NCBI RefSeq assembly: GCF_963678635.1 | Contig: NW_026971752.1 | Location: 35,735 to 99,734, forward strand | Source: Symsagittifera roscoffensis | Taxonomy: Eukaryota; Xenacoelomorpha; Acoela; Convolutidae | DNA: 64,000 bases | Direction of reading: 5' to 3' | Shown here: one piece after another, positions 36,057 to 47,229 of the stretch | Layout: every line of letters begins with the position of its first letter | Position numbering within the stretch: position 1 is the first letter of the stretch | Position numbers and translations under genes: made by a program | Notes under the pieces: generated by a model | Databases searched by the model: none | What the model was told of the DNA's origin: nothing | What the model saw: only the letters and a program-made list of their open reading frames with translations

Positions 36057-39006
36057 TTCTTTTATAACATCATGACCGGCGGAACCGTTAACGAGCACTC
36101 CGCGCCGAGCGGATGCTCACATTAACGCCCCTAATAGGCCTAAACCGCCGGGGCGGAAGGGTAGTTCGGAACGCGGAAGCCTTCCGGATTGCCGTGAATA
36201 GTTTTTTAACCTAGTTAAGACCGAAATTTCACGAACCAGGAAGGGTGGGGGGATCGGCCGTCCCCTCGTTTCCTGAGTGGTTTGTGACCAAAAACACTTA
36301 AAGATATATATAAAACCAAACAAAAAGTAGTATAGTTTCCAAGAAAAACAAAAAACATAAAAAATAATCGAAAAAAAACCAAAAACAGTAAAAAAGTAAA
36401 AAATCAGTAGAAATCATCCCCCCAGACAAGATGTGATTCAACCCCACCGTTTGTTGTTGATAGACATATTGTTGTTACAGGCATTTATATCAGTCAAGAT
36501 CGTTATGATCAATTTTGTAGCCCGTTTGTGAGGCTTGTACTGTAGGGTTATTTGAGCATTTAAGCACGTTAATGATAAATTGCGCTCAATCCGGAGGGGT
36601 CAGCTGATTTGCGCTCAATTCGGAAGGGTCTTGGGTGAAGACCGATCCGGCAAGCAGTTCAAGGAGCAACAAGAAGGGGCTCAACGACAACAACAATCGA
36701 CTGTTGGGTATCGTTAACAAGTTTTGTATCCCTTTTGGTACAAAAAGTAAGATAATAATCTGTGGGAGGCTCGGCAGTGCTGCACTGTAGTGACCCTTCA
36801 CCGAACTGCGAATATCCGAGTGAAGCTACTTAATTCGGATATTAAACAAACCCGGAGGGGTATAGTATTACTACTATTTTTACTTATATAGCTTATATTA
36901 ATAACCTATACCGTTTTTCAGTGAAAAACAGAGAAAACAGACCGGTTTTTAGGGTCAAAATAGCGATATTTTGATCCCCCCACAAATCGCGATTTTTGAA
37001 TTATCGATATTTTTTGAAGCGGAAAAAAGCGCTAAATTAGTGTGTTATACCGTAATTGCACTAGTATAATAAGTAGAACCGGTTAACTTTAGTTCGGAAG
37101 TGTTTGGAACTAGTTTGGTATCAGAAACCAAATTTTCCCATTTTTGATAGTAAGAAACACTATAAAATCAGAAAATTTTTTGAAATTTTTGAGTTAGGAC
37201 AGTAAAAATAGTTGTTTGGACAACTTCCACTAGTGAATCTACGAGTTTTAAAACCCGCTACCCGAAAGCCCTCCGCATTCCAGAGAAATCGAACTTAACG
37301 AGTTTGATTTGGTGGATTCATCAATCCGGAGGGGTACAGGTAGCATAGTTTTTCGCAATTTTTTTCTCCTAAAGCGTTTTAGATCGGGTCTTTTGCATTG
37401 AACTAGAAGAGTATAGGCCTTCTGAGCTGGGATCAATAATTTTTAGGCCGAAAGGAACAGAATTGCGGAAAAAGTTAGGTGGAACCTATAAGTGAGAACT
37501 TTTTTTTGAGTTTGCAAGAAAGACGTTTTGGCTAATAACTTTTCGACAACTGGACAGATCCGGTTAATCTTGGTACCATTAGATCAGAAATTAGCTAAAC
37601 TTACTAGCAGGAAATGAATTACTCGAAAAAGCGAGCGAGAAAATTTTTTGAGATTGTTTTTAGCAAATTACACAAATCCGGAGGGGTACACCCTTCACGT
37701 TTTATAAATTTTTCTGAAAAACCCTTAGACCCCTACCAAAAGTTGATAGCGATTGAACTAAGTAACTTAGGACAGTTCTAGACAAAAAGGGAGGGCTGAA
37801 GGCACAAGAAAACCTTAATAGAGTCGAAATTAGGCAAGTGATAAGACCCTTCACCGTTAGTGTGAATTGTCAAATAAGTGGCTTAACTTCAATCCGGAGG
37901 GGTTTAGGAAAGGATCATATACCCTTCCCAGTTAATTCAAACAGCATAACAGCATCGCAGAACGTATCCGGAGGGGTATAGGCTGAAATCAAGAGAACTC
38001 AGAAAATCTACTTTGACAGAACCAAAGGGCTCCCAATCCGGAGGGGTCAAAATTTTTTCAAAGTAAGAGGGGTCCGAATCCGGAGGGGTCTACTTTCCAC
38101 AAAACCGGAAGGGTCCCAATCCGGAGGGGTTTACTTTTTACTAACTCAGAGGGATCCTAATTCGGAGGGGTCCTAATTTTACCAATCCGGAAGGGTCCTG
38201 ATTTTGCCAATCCGGAGGGGTACTGTTTTTGTCAACTCGGAGAGATAAAATTTTATTTCAAGGACTTAGGTAAAACAAAAGAAAGACACTAGTGAGAGGC
38301 CTTAGGTTAGTGAGACTCAGGCTAGGAACCAGTGACTGCACTGGTAACTTGCCTTTTGCATAAGACCAGACCAAAACAAAACGGGTCCGATCTCGAATAT
38401 TCGCAACACTAGGTCTAAATTGAAAAATAGTGTAACTCATTGGTGTAAATTGAAAACCAATACGTTTTTACGAGAAGTGACTGCCCTGAGGATTGTAGTA
38501 GGTCTAGCTCGGGCAGTCCGAAGGCAGATAGGTAACACAGTACTCGGTGGGTGCAATAGACGCCCACTTGAGAAAATTACTGCCTTGAGAGTTTTGTCTG
38601 TTTGGTGCTGCACCAAGCGGGGAAAGCTTTTTCTCAAAAAAAACTAAAGTTCGACTAAAGTACTACGACCGACGACTGAAATACAATACACATACGTTTT
38701 TCATAGAAATATTCTTAGTCTGTTACTTTTGATTTTAAATCAACATAAACTGTGTTTGATTGGGTAGTGAGTACACTATCTTTTAAATTGACTGATAACA
38801 TTACATTGTGCTAGTTCTCATATCTTACGACCAATAATTGATTAGTGTGAATAAAATTGTATACGAGGTGTATTCTGATAACATACAGGGATTCGTGGTC
38901 ACTAACTAATAGAAACTTGTGAAACTTATTGTGTTGTGTTAATTTTATTAATAGTCAAGACATAAATCGAATTGAGTGTATAGGCTTGAGAAAGTACAAA
39001 TAGGAA
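36057..39006 (+). other. Giant element 5' leader (3 kb)
   Basis: No convincing protein is encoded between the primer binding site and gag. The region is dominated by repeated CCGGAGGGGT motifs (36591-38221). It also holds a partial copy of an LTR segment at about 37289-37335, where TCGAACTTAA...GATTCA...AATCCGGAGGGGT parallels LTR positions 35513-35559. From 38240 to 39006 nothing recognisable is seen. Confidence 0.75.
36591..38221 (+). repeat. CCGGAGGGGT motif array in leader
   Basis: Exact copies of the 10-mer CCGGAGGGGT start at 36591, 36852, 37326, 37678, 37894, 37968, 38038, 38080, 38121 and 38212. One-mismatch copies start at 38105, 38162 and 38187, and a two-mismatch copy (TCGGAAGGGT) at 36620. 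Most exact copies are preceded by AAT. The density rises toward the end, with seven exact or near copies between 38038 and 38221. The intervening sequence is largely unrelated, so the short motif itself is what is conserved. Confidence 0.92.
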
Positions 39007-39384
39007 ATGAGTCTAGACAAGTCAAGAATACCTAAAAGAGGTAATAGTTCTAGGAAATTCATACCTGAGGAGCAAAGAAAATCAATGACCGATCCTTTTG
39101 TGGAACGGATCAAACGATCAAGGAACGGCCAAAGGAAGATGGTTTCAGGCAGAATGGTTGAAACGAGAAGTCAAAAGACCTCAGAAGAGAGAAAAGGAAT
39201 GTTAGAAGTGGAGGTCCATCCGGACCAGGACATGCAAAAAAAACGAAGAAATGCATGGTTTGGAAGGGAGAGGCAGAATGCTAGCGAGCGAATCTACTCC
39301 GGTAGAACAAGGTCAGGATTTGGCCACCTCCACCGGAACACTGGATCGAGCGGAGATGTCGGAACTGTCCGACATCTCTACTGA
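39007..39384 (+). pseudogene. gag: Giant element Gag, N-terminal part (frame 1)
   Basis: This begins at the first good ATG after the leader (MSLDKSRIPKRGNSSRKF) and is strongly basic, with no family match that I recognise. The protein-like reading moves to the next frame somewhere around an A8 run at 39236-39243, and the frame closes at 39382-39384. The basic N-terminus suggests a nucleic-acid- or membrane-binding arm, which is inference. Confidence 0.6.
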
Positions 39385-39757
39385 AGTTGTGACGACTAGG
39401 AGATCTCCAACAGACAATACCATGTTGGCAGACGCAACAGAGAGACAAACCACGTCTTCGTCGTTCACAGAAAGAATGAAAAATACCTTTGGGAACATCC
39501 TTCCATTTACGATGGGAACGGGCACAGGAAACGAAGGTGAATCCCAAGAGGAAGAAGAGGACGACAACGAGCAGGTGGACTCTGGATCTCAACTATGCCT
39601 CATTAGTTCGACCCAGGAGAATGATCCATACCTCGGGGAAGAGACTGGGAACAAGGACAAATTTGGTGTGGTAAGAACGATAAGCAAAGAAGTAAGGACA
39701 CCAGGCCAGTCGAGAGGCTTTGCGATCATGAAAAACCCAGAGCAACGAGATAGTTAG
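39251..39757 (+). pseudogene. gag: Giant element Gag, acidic middle part (frame 2)
   Basis: This Ser/Thr- and Glu-rich region (SQEEEEDDNEQVDSGSQ near residue 97) is probably disordered. It ends at TAG 39755-39757, but protein-like sequence continues immediately in the same frame into the coiled-coil part. The stop therefore looks like a nonsense mutation. Confidence 0.6.
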
Positions 39758-41260
39758 AATAGAAACACAGGGCTAGGCGACGCTTTAGCGGATACTGAGG
39801 TAGATAGTGAAAAGACGTCGAGACAGAGAATAAAAGACCGGATCTCCACCAGCACGAAGCTACCTGGGACCGACAGGGTGACACCGCCACTAGTGACGCC
39901 ACTCGAGGATAACGGGGTAGCATTAGACGAAGCCCTGAACAGCATCGTGGGCACTATAGGAGAGCAAAACGAACAGATGTTCATAAGGATGAGTGAATTA
40001 GAAAGAGCAGTCCACGTTGAAAGAGAAAGCCTGCGGGAAGAAATAAACCGAAATAGACAAGAAGTTGACAGGAGCGAGAAACGCTTGAAAGAAAGAACGG
40101 ACGAGCATATAGCAAAGAACTTGTCGCGAATGACAAGAGAAGCGGAACAAAGAGAGTCACGCTTAAGAGATGATATGGAGAAGTTAAGAACACAACAAGA
40201 GCAGACTCTTGGGAATCTTGACACAAAGTTGGAAGCGATGATGGAGAGGCGAACTCAGGCCATCATGGACAGATTGGATGGGCTACTAGGAAGTAGGAGT
40301 GGAACTAGAGAGGGAGAACCGAACTCGGGAGGTCCCAGCAGGGAACCGAAGGTGAACTTCGATGACCATCAAAGGAGACGGGCAGATGGATCCACTCGAG
40401 GAAGGGGCAGCTCATCAGGATATACCACAAGGGATCATAGAACATGGGGCCCCAACAGCAGGGCAAGTTCAACAGGGAACAGGCAGACCTCGAATGAAAG
40501 ACCGAAACAGGGCACACATGCAACTGGGAGTGGTGACTCCAGAAACAGGAGGAATGCCAGTCCAGGAAGAAGTCATGTGGGACAAGGGGGAAACACTTAC
40601 GGCGACACGAACAGCAGGGACGTACCGTATTCAGAGCCTTCGGCAAGGTGTGAGAACACTAAGACTGGGCATTCAAGGGATGCTACGGCAATGGCCACGG
40701 CCTTCGAACCCCTAAACAGGTCACTGGAGACATTCCTTACAAGGCTATCCAAGACCAACGAACGCAGTGAGAAGTCCAGAAGGGTCTTTAAGAAACCAAG
40801 GTGCTATAAAGACGAATCTGATGGCTGTATTGATACCTGGATAGAGGTGATGAAACTGCATTTCGAGGAGGAAGACTTGTCGGAAAGACAAGAGTGCAGT
40901 GCACTTACCAGTAACTTGGAAGGGACAGCCCTGAACTGTGTCATGGCCAAGAAGCAATATCAACGTGACACAGCCGAGAAGATCTTCGAGATCTTGCTAA
41001 ATCGTTTTGGATCAGGGGTGCAGGGACACCAAGCAATGATGCGCTTCGAGAAGCGGAGGCAACGAGAAGATGAAACGATAGACAAGTTTCTTGATGACTT
41101 GGAAATGCTGAGACGACGCAGCCAACCGGATGAGTCGAACCGAAGGATGAACCTGGCGGTAGCCTCGAAATTCATCGATGGTGTGAAAAATGATGAGCTT
41201 CGAACAATGCTGGCAACGCATTACACACCACTATCAACGAATGCGCCAACACCAGAATAG
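39758..41260 (+). pseudogene. gag: Giant element Gag, coiled coil and capsid
   Basis: This is the main structural part, counted here from the ATG at 39878. About residues 40-125 form a long charged coiled coil (LREEINRNRQEVDRSEKRL). About residues 130-265 are Gly/Arg/Ser-rich and likely disordered. About residues 295-450 are a retrotransposon capsid (DESDGCIDTWIEVMKLHF, TAEKIFEILLNRFG, ETIDKFLDDLEMLRRRS, the signature region of Retrotrans_gag). It stops at TAG 41258-41260, with the zinc-knuckle part in the same frame directly after. The gag relic at 1-2140 is homologous. Confidence 0.88.
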
Positions 41261-41755
41261 TTGAGGCTCAAGTCAAAGGAGTATCTTCTATTGAAACCTC
41301 CTTCGAGATCTGGTTATTATAAGAACAATTATGGCAATTTGAACAATGGGCCGGCAAACCAAGGGAACAACTGGTACAAACCCAGGGAAGATATGGACAA
41401 GAGACGCTCTTGTGCCAATTGCAGCTCAACAGACCATCATGTGTCAGCATGCCCAACTTACAAACAAGGCATGAAAGCAATAGGCTTTAGCCTCGAGGAC
41501 GAAGATGCGTCAGAAGTTGATCATGAGGAGTTCATGAGGGGAGTTATAGCAAAATTTGGCCCGAGGTGTTGCTTTTGCAACTTGGAAGGTCATTTTAAAT
41601 CAGATTGTCCGCAATTCTGGGATGCAGTGGCAGACATCAAGCATCCAAGACATGAGGAAGCACTGTCAGGAGTGAAAGCCAGCAAGGCTCGCCTGTTGAG
41701 TGAAGCAGAGGCACGCAGAAAGGATAAACCTCAAGAGCTGGTGGCAAAGAAGTAG
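41261..41755 (+). pseudogene. gag: Giant element nucleocapsid, two CCHC knuckles
   Basis: This contains CANCSSTDHHVSAC and CCFCNLEGHFKSDC, both exact C-x2-C-x4-H-x4-C zinc knuckles, the RNA-binding nucleocapsid signature. A basic and acidic tail follows, and the frame closes at TAG 41753-41755 although it reads on beyond. It is in frame with the capsid part upstream. Confidence 0.9.
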
Positions 41756-42410
41756 CAAGCGGTAACAGAAGAAGCACGTGAACCGGAACCAGCAACTGCG
41801 GCCGATGATTTCAAAATCGATTATAGGGCAGCTGCGAGGGATGCTATAAATAGAGTACAGCAGGAACTAGTGACGAAAGAGATCGAACAAAAAGTGACAC
41901 TCGAGCTGGAAAATGAGAAATTACAGGAGCAACTGAACGCCTTCGAAGCAACGGAAGTTGAAGAGGCAAAAGCACCAAGCAGCTTGAGCATGAAACTCAA
42001 TGTTATCTCTGGTCAGAGGTTCGGTATGGTACCGCAAGGAAGTAAAATACAGTCGATAATCTCGGTGGCAGGGCATCAGGTAATCAGAAATCTGAATGAA
42101 CCGTCTGAGTTCACTTTGATGCATTTGGACACATATGCAGACTATCTGAGGCAGATGGAGCCACGCACCGAGTCGAGGGCTGTGAGGGCACTACTAACGA
42201 CGGGTGGCCCTCGCATGAAGAAACTTCATGGACGCTACCTAGAGGTCTATGGGCCGTATCAGGTAATGCTGAACGTGGATGGAATCAGTATCTACACCAG
42301 GACTTATGTGACGACAGATGATGACCAAATAGGGCAAATCTATTTGGGTGAGGAGGAACTCAAAGTCCGTAGGATAGGGCATGACGCAATGATGGAACAA
42401 GAAAACCGGA
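41756..42410 (+). pseudogene. pol: Giant element Gag-protease linker
   Basis: This continues frame 2 after the TAG, with a helical charged stretch (VTLELENEKLQEQLNAFE) and then a globular-looking segment (QGSKIQSIISVAGHQVIRNL, LLTTGGPRMKKLHGRYLEVY). It lies just upstream of the protease active site. Coding sense leaves this frame at about 42400. Confidence 0.65.
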
Positions 42411-42917
42411 GTCACAGGGCTTCTGGACACAGGAGTGGTAGTGAGTGTGATGCCGATAAAAACTTGGGAACGAATGGGTTTCACGAGAGAAGATCTAATT
42501 CCGACGAATCTCAGACTGGCCGCCGCCAATCGAGGAGCAATCTATGTAGACGGAAGAACACCGATAACGGTCCTCCACATGGGAGGACGGGACCTTTGGA
42601 TGAGCTTCCTGGTGGTAGAGAATTTGGACGATGCCGACCAATTCATCTTGGACAGGGATTTCGTCAGGAATTTTGACGTGATGATTGACTTGAACAATGG
42701 TCTGATACGGATTAGAAACCCGGACCGGAAGTATGTTAAGAGACCAAATAATAGAATAATAATAGACGAAAACAAGGTACCAATTTTTTTAGACAGAAAA
42801 GTAAAACTAAAGCCAGGACAAGCTGTGGTGGCAATTTTCAGAAAGAAAAATTTAAATTTATTAAGCGATAGTAAACAGGTTTGTTTGATACGAATCCTAA
42901 TAGTCAGAGTTCGGTGA
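42400..42917 (+). pseudogene. pol: Giant element aspartic protease (frame 3)
   Basis: The active site LLDTGVVVSVMP, with Asp-Thr-Gly at 42426-42434, marks a retropepsin. The second conserved part reads DADQFILDRDFVRNFDVMID. The domain sits one frame forward of Gag and of the following RT. Coding sense returns to frame 2 near 42885. A one-base change at each end, or a programmed frameshift at entry, would explain this. Confidence 0.85.
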
Positions 42918-43156
42918 TTTTAGGCCGGAGCTTCTCGGTAACGCGAAACGGACTGTGTGTCAGTGTGTTATTGAACACACTGGACACCACGGTTTCAATC
43001 CAGCGTGGAAAGAAGCTTGGTTACGCATTGCCGATGAGGACCGACTATGAAGAGACACAAAACTTGAAGAAACATAATGTGAAAGACTGTCCTTATCATG
43101 CAAATCAAGATAAAATCTTAAAGAGAATTAATGAATTAATATCTATTCATAAATAG
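42881..43156 (+). pseudogene. pol: Giant element protease-RT linker
   Basis: Back in frame 2, this contains NSQSSVILGRSFSVTRNGLC and QRGKKLGYALPM, typical of the segment between protease and RT in Ty3/gypsy Pol. It ends at TAG 43154-43156, in frame with the RT that follows. Confidence 0.7.
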
Positions 43157-44746
43157 TTTTCAATGAAATCCGAAACGGACGACGGCTTATCAAGCTGCTC
43201 GAATTTTCCGGAACGCCCCTCGTCATATGAACTAGAATCTGACAAACCGGTTTTACCAGAAATAGAACATTTAAAAGGGAAAATAGGTGAGGGAGATATC
43301 AAAAAATTACGGGACGTTTTATATCGGAACGCAGATGTATTTTCGAAACATAAAGCGGATATCGGTTGCTGTAACTTCGTAGAACATGAAATTGAGCTAG
43401 AAGAAGGTGCCGTTCCGCACAGAGAGGGCGCGAGACGAATGACACCACACAAATCGGAAGCATGCCGAGCGGAAATAGAAATGTTGCTTGAATACGACAT
43501 GATAGAACCCTCGAAATCGCCGTGGGCTTGCGGGGTAGTAATGGCGAAAAAGAAAGGGGGGCAGCTTAGATTTTGTTGCGACTTCCGTTAATTAAACGCG
43601 GTAACAATAAAAGATGCGTACCCGATACCGCGAATAGAAGAGAGCCTCTCTAAGCTTGTTGATGCCAAGTTCTTCACCACACTGGACTTGGGTTCTGCCT
43701 TCTGGCAGGTTCCCCTGCGGAAGAAAGATAGAGAAAAAACCGGATTCGCGTGCGAATTGGGGTTGTACCAGTGGAAGAGGATGCCCTTCGGCTTGTGCAA
43801 TGCAACAGCAACTTTTCAAAGGCTGATGGATCAGGCTTTGACAGGAGTAACCAAAAAGTACGGGAACCTCTTGATGTGCTACGTGGATGACGTAGTCATA
43901 GCGAAACCGACCCTGGAGGATCACGTTGATCGGCTCGATGAGGTCTTCGGATGTATGAAAAGAGCAGGCTTGAAATGCAAACCATCAAAATGTGAGATCC
44001 TTAGGGATTCGATTAAGTACCTGGGAAGAATGGTGGACAGATATGGTGTGAGGCCAGATCCGGAGGCAGTAGAAGCTGTACTGACATGGAAGGCTCCGAG
44101 GACGAACACACAGCTAATGAGCTTCCTGGGGTTTGCCAATCATTACCGTGAATTTATCAAAAGATATGCAGACAAGGTGTATCCGATGCAGAAGCTGATG
44201 CGCGACAAAGGAAAAAAATTCGAGTGGAACGATGAAGCACAGGTTGCCTTCGAGAACATAAAGCGGGAACTGTGCGAAGCGCCAGTACTAGGCATGCATA
44301 CAGAGGACGGCATGTATGTTCTTGATACAGACGCGTCGGTAGTGGCCATCTCAGGAATATTGCACCAGGAACAAGATTGGAATGGAAGAACGGTTCTTCG
44401 TCCCATTGCATATGGCAGCAAAGTCTTGAGTGACACTGAGATGAAATATGGTGCACCAAAAGCAGAAATGTTTGCAGTAGTCACGTTCGTGGAAAAGTAC
44501 CGTGCATACTTGGGGAGCGCTCCTTTCAAGTTACGCGTGGACAATAGAGCGTTATCCTGGTTGAAGACATACTCGATGGATCAGAGTTATATTGGTAGAT
44601 GGATAGTAAGATTGGATGGCTACCATATGATAATCGAGCACAGGATGCGTGACAAACACCAGAATGCTGACAGTCTCAGTAAGAAAACTGAATTCTATGA
44701 AAGATTGGAGCAGAAGCAAGCCAGCCAGGCAGAGATAAAGGAGTGA
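43157..44746 (+). pseudogene. pol: Giant element reverse transcriptase and RNase H
   Basis: This is a Ty3/gypsy RT in frame 2. Motifs run in order: MIEPSKSPWACGVVMAKKK, FCCDFR followed by TAA at 43589-43591, FFTTLDLGSAFWQV, FACELGLYQWKRMPFGLCNA, and the catalytic YVDD at 43880-43891. Next come LGFANHYREFI (connection) and an RNase H with VLDTDAS, DNRALSWL and HQNADSLSKK. The TAA replaces one codon inside the RT fingers, so this copy cannot make the enzyme without readthrough. The frame closes at TGA 44744-44746, again with continued coding sense. Confidence 0.95.
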
Positions 44747-45394
44747 TTCTCGTTTCTGGACAAAGAAACTTATGAGGCGCTTCCTCTAACGAGATGGTTA
44801 GATAAGTCTGGACATCCGATACCAGGGCATCCTGAGTTACCAGTGGAAAAAGCAGCCGAGATAAAAATCCTATCAAGAAGGGACCCGGTGCCCTTGGATC
44901 TGTTGCTGCGCTCAAACCTGGTACAGCAGGAGCTCTCTTGCATGAACATAAACCATCTCTCATTACTGGACAAAACGGTGCAGGTCACACCGCAAGTGAT
45001 GCGGATGCTGGGTGGATTGTTAGAGAGAGAAGTGACCAGGGATGACCCCGAGTGGGCAGCAGCCATGGCATCACTGACAGTCAGGGAGAAGGTGAAAATA
45101 AAGCCATCAATACGACAACATAAAGACAATGAGAGGGATTGTAGGTCAATAGTTCAGCAACTGGTGTCCTCAATACCCCAAGAGGTCTTGGTGAGTACTT
45201 CATACGGTCAGAAAGAGCAGGATAACGATACGCGAGAAAAAACCGTTACCTTTAAGGACCAAGATGGAGAAGAGAGAAGGTTTTACGAGAACTGGAGCAA
45301 GAATATTTGTCCGGGGAGACAAACGGGAAGACGGACCGGCGAGCTCGAGATCAAAATCCGGGACAAGGAAGTATGTCCGGGGAGTGTGAGATGA
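44747..45394 (+). pseudogene. pol: Giant element RNase H-integrase linker
   Basis: Frame 2 reads on after the TGA (ETYEALPLTRWLDKSGHPIP, VQVTPQVMRMLGGLLEREVT). I do not recognise a domain. It ends with the first of three 66-bp-spaced repeats, and coding sense moves to frame 1 near 45307. Confidence 0.6.
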
Positions 45395-45450
45395 ATGAAG
45401 AAGTCCATGACAAGAAACAAGACCTAGGGAGCAGAGTTTTGTCCGGGGAG
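45308..45450 (+). repeat. TGTCCGGGGAG motif, three copies at 66-bp spacing
   Basis: The 11-mer TGTCCGGGGAG occurs at 45308-45318, 45374-45384 and 45440-45450, exactly 66 bp (22 codons) apart, with little similarity between. Two further copies are at 47928-47938 and 58691-58701. The last directly precedes the 3' LTR, in the polypurine tract position. Confidence 0.9.
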
Positions 45451-45539
45451 TTTAGATGGATGCGGAGAAGGTACGGACCTGATCTGAAGGAGGGAGCGGA
45501 CTCCATCACAGACGCTTCAATGGAGGACAGCTCAAGGAT

Positions 45540-46361
45540 TTCGAGCATATTGACACATACTCAGACAGGAACTCGAGCTCGGGATCAGAACTGTCAGAAC
45601 TTGCGATCCACACACTGCTAGAGGAAACCCACGCAAGGGATCTGGATAGAAAAGTGTACAAAGACCCTGACAGCGATCGCTATCTCATACCAGATGAAAG
45701 GATCTTCGACAACGCAGCAGATGATTTGGAAACAATAGCAGTATCAAAGCGGTCGATGAGCTTATTGCCACAGAAAGAGGTAGTCAGGAATGATCTTCAA
45801 CCGTTTCAACAAGAAACACAACCGTTGGCGAAGATTTGGTGCGTGAAGATGGAGGAGGACACGCACCAGCCCAATGAGATGAATTGTCAAATGAGGGTCA
45901 TGAAGACATATTTGAAGGCGAGATACAGACTCTCGGACCTACTAAGGGCGCAAAGAAATGACCGCATGACAAATAACCTAAAAAGGTGGATAGAAAACGG
46001 TGCACCAGACAAAGGTGACCTAGAAGAAGACAGTTATAGGATCCTGAGACAATACTTCATGCAGAAGGAGGGGAGATTATATCTGAACAAGGACGGGATC
46101 GTGGCTTGCAAGAGAAGAGAAGAAGACAAAGTCTTGTTCAAGTATAACGCGACGGTGTTGCCGCAACTCTATCAAACAGAACTATTATTCAGATCGCATG
46201 ATCAGATGGGCCATCAAGGGATCGACAAAGTGTATCAGAGGATCCTGAAGCGCTTTGAGTGGCCTGGAATGAAAAAGGCATGTGAGAAATGGGTAACAGC
46301 GTTTGTCATGCCAACAGCGCGAGGATCCAAGGAAATTACGATTTCCGTTACAATCGATTGA
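45540..46361 (+). pseudogene. pol: Giant element integrase N-terminal region (frame 3)
   Basis: An acidic linker (SSSGSELSELAIHTLLEE) leads into the integrase. The zinc-binding part begins with HDQMGHQGIDKVYQRI at about 46195. The two Cys expected next are not both in this frame: CEKWVTA is here, while SCQQRED is in frame 1. The frame change thus falls inside the HHCC zinc finger, near 46300. Confidence 0.85.
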
Positions 46362-47052
46362 GTCGTCTGAATTCAACGAGGTGGTGCAGATAGATCACCA
46401 GAAGATATGCATGACAGACAGCGGTTATAACCAAGTCTTGGTCATGATAAATCACTCCACGAAGTATGCAGAGGCCGTGCCCTGCATAACTGCCTCGGCG
46501 GAAGAGACATGCGACCATCTGATCAATACGTGGATAGCAAGGCATGGATGTCCAATGACGTTCCAATCGGACAATGGAACAGCTTTCGTAGGCGAGCTTA
46601 CGAAAGAGCTTATGAGACGGTCACAGATCGCTCAGGCTCACTCCACGACATGCCACCCTCAGACGAATGGCTTAGTGGCAAGACAGAATAGGGCGTTAGT
46701 GTCGATGCTGAGGGTCAATTGTTCCAGGTACATGACCGAGTGGGTCAGATACCTTCCACAGGTGATGGGAGCTTATAATAGCACGCAACACTCCACCACT
46801 GGAGTCAGTCCACACATGATGCTGACGGGACACGAGAAGTCTTTACCCTTGACATTCTTCTACCCAGAGTATGAGGGAAAGAAAACATCTCCACAGGTTT
46901 ACGTAAGGGATGTGATCAGACGTCAACAGGAGTTGAACGATCTGTGCAGACGAAATACTCAGCAAGCACAGGCAAGGCAAAGGAAAAGATTCGACAAAAA
47001 AGCAGCTGGTGCAAAAGCTTACTCGGTGGGAGACTACGTATGGGTATTTTAG
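46303..47052 (+). pseudogene. pol: Giant element integrase catalytic core, Glu replaced
   Basis: Frame 1 carries VVQIDHQKI (first Asp at 46393-46395) and FQSDNGTAF (second Asp at 46570-46572). At the position 35 residues later, where the catalytic Glu belongs, GCA codes for Ala (46678-46680, in NGLVARQNRALV). The rest of the core is well preserved (MGAYNSTQHSTTGVSPHMML). It ends at TAG 47050-47052 in the SH3-like tail (VGDYVWVF), after which the frame continues with KKWRGPFMI, a GPY/F-type module, then another stop, TAA, at 47134-47136. Confidence 0.92.
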
Positions 47053-47229
47053 AACGTTATACCACCGAAAGGTACGAAGAAGCTCCTAAAGAAGTGGAGG
47101 GGACCCTTCATGATTACAGAAGTGCACCAGGAGTAACGCTTTTACAGACTGAGTACAGGCCGAGCCGCCCACTACGAGAACATCAAGCCACACAATCCAT
47201 CGACAGAGGACTGTTGTATACCAGCAGAC

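Noticed and set aside
39281..39592. Opposite-strand and out-of-frame reading frames within gag, pol and the second tract
   Set aside because: They overlap better-supported coding sequence and show low-complexity or shadow composition.
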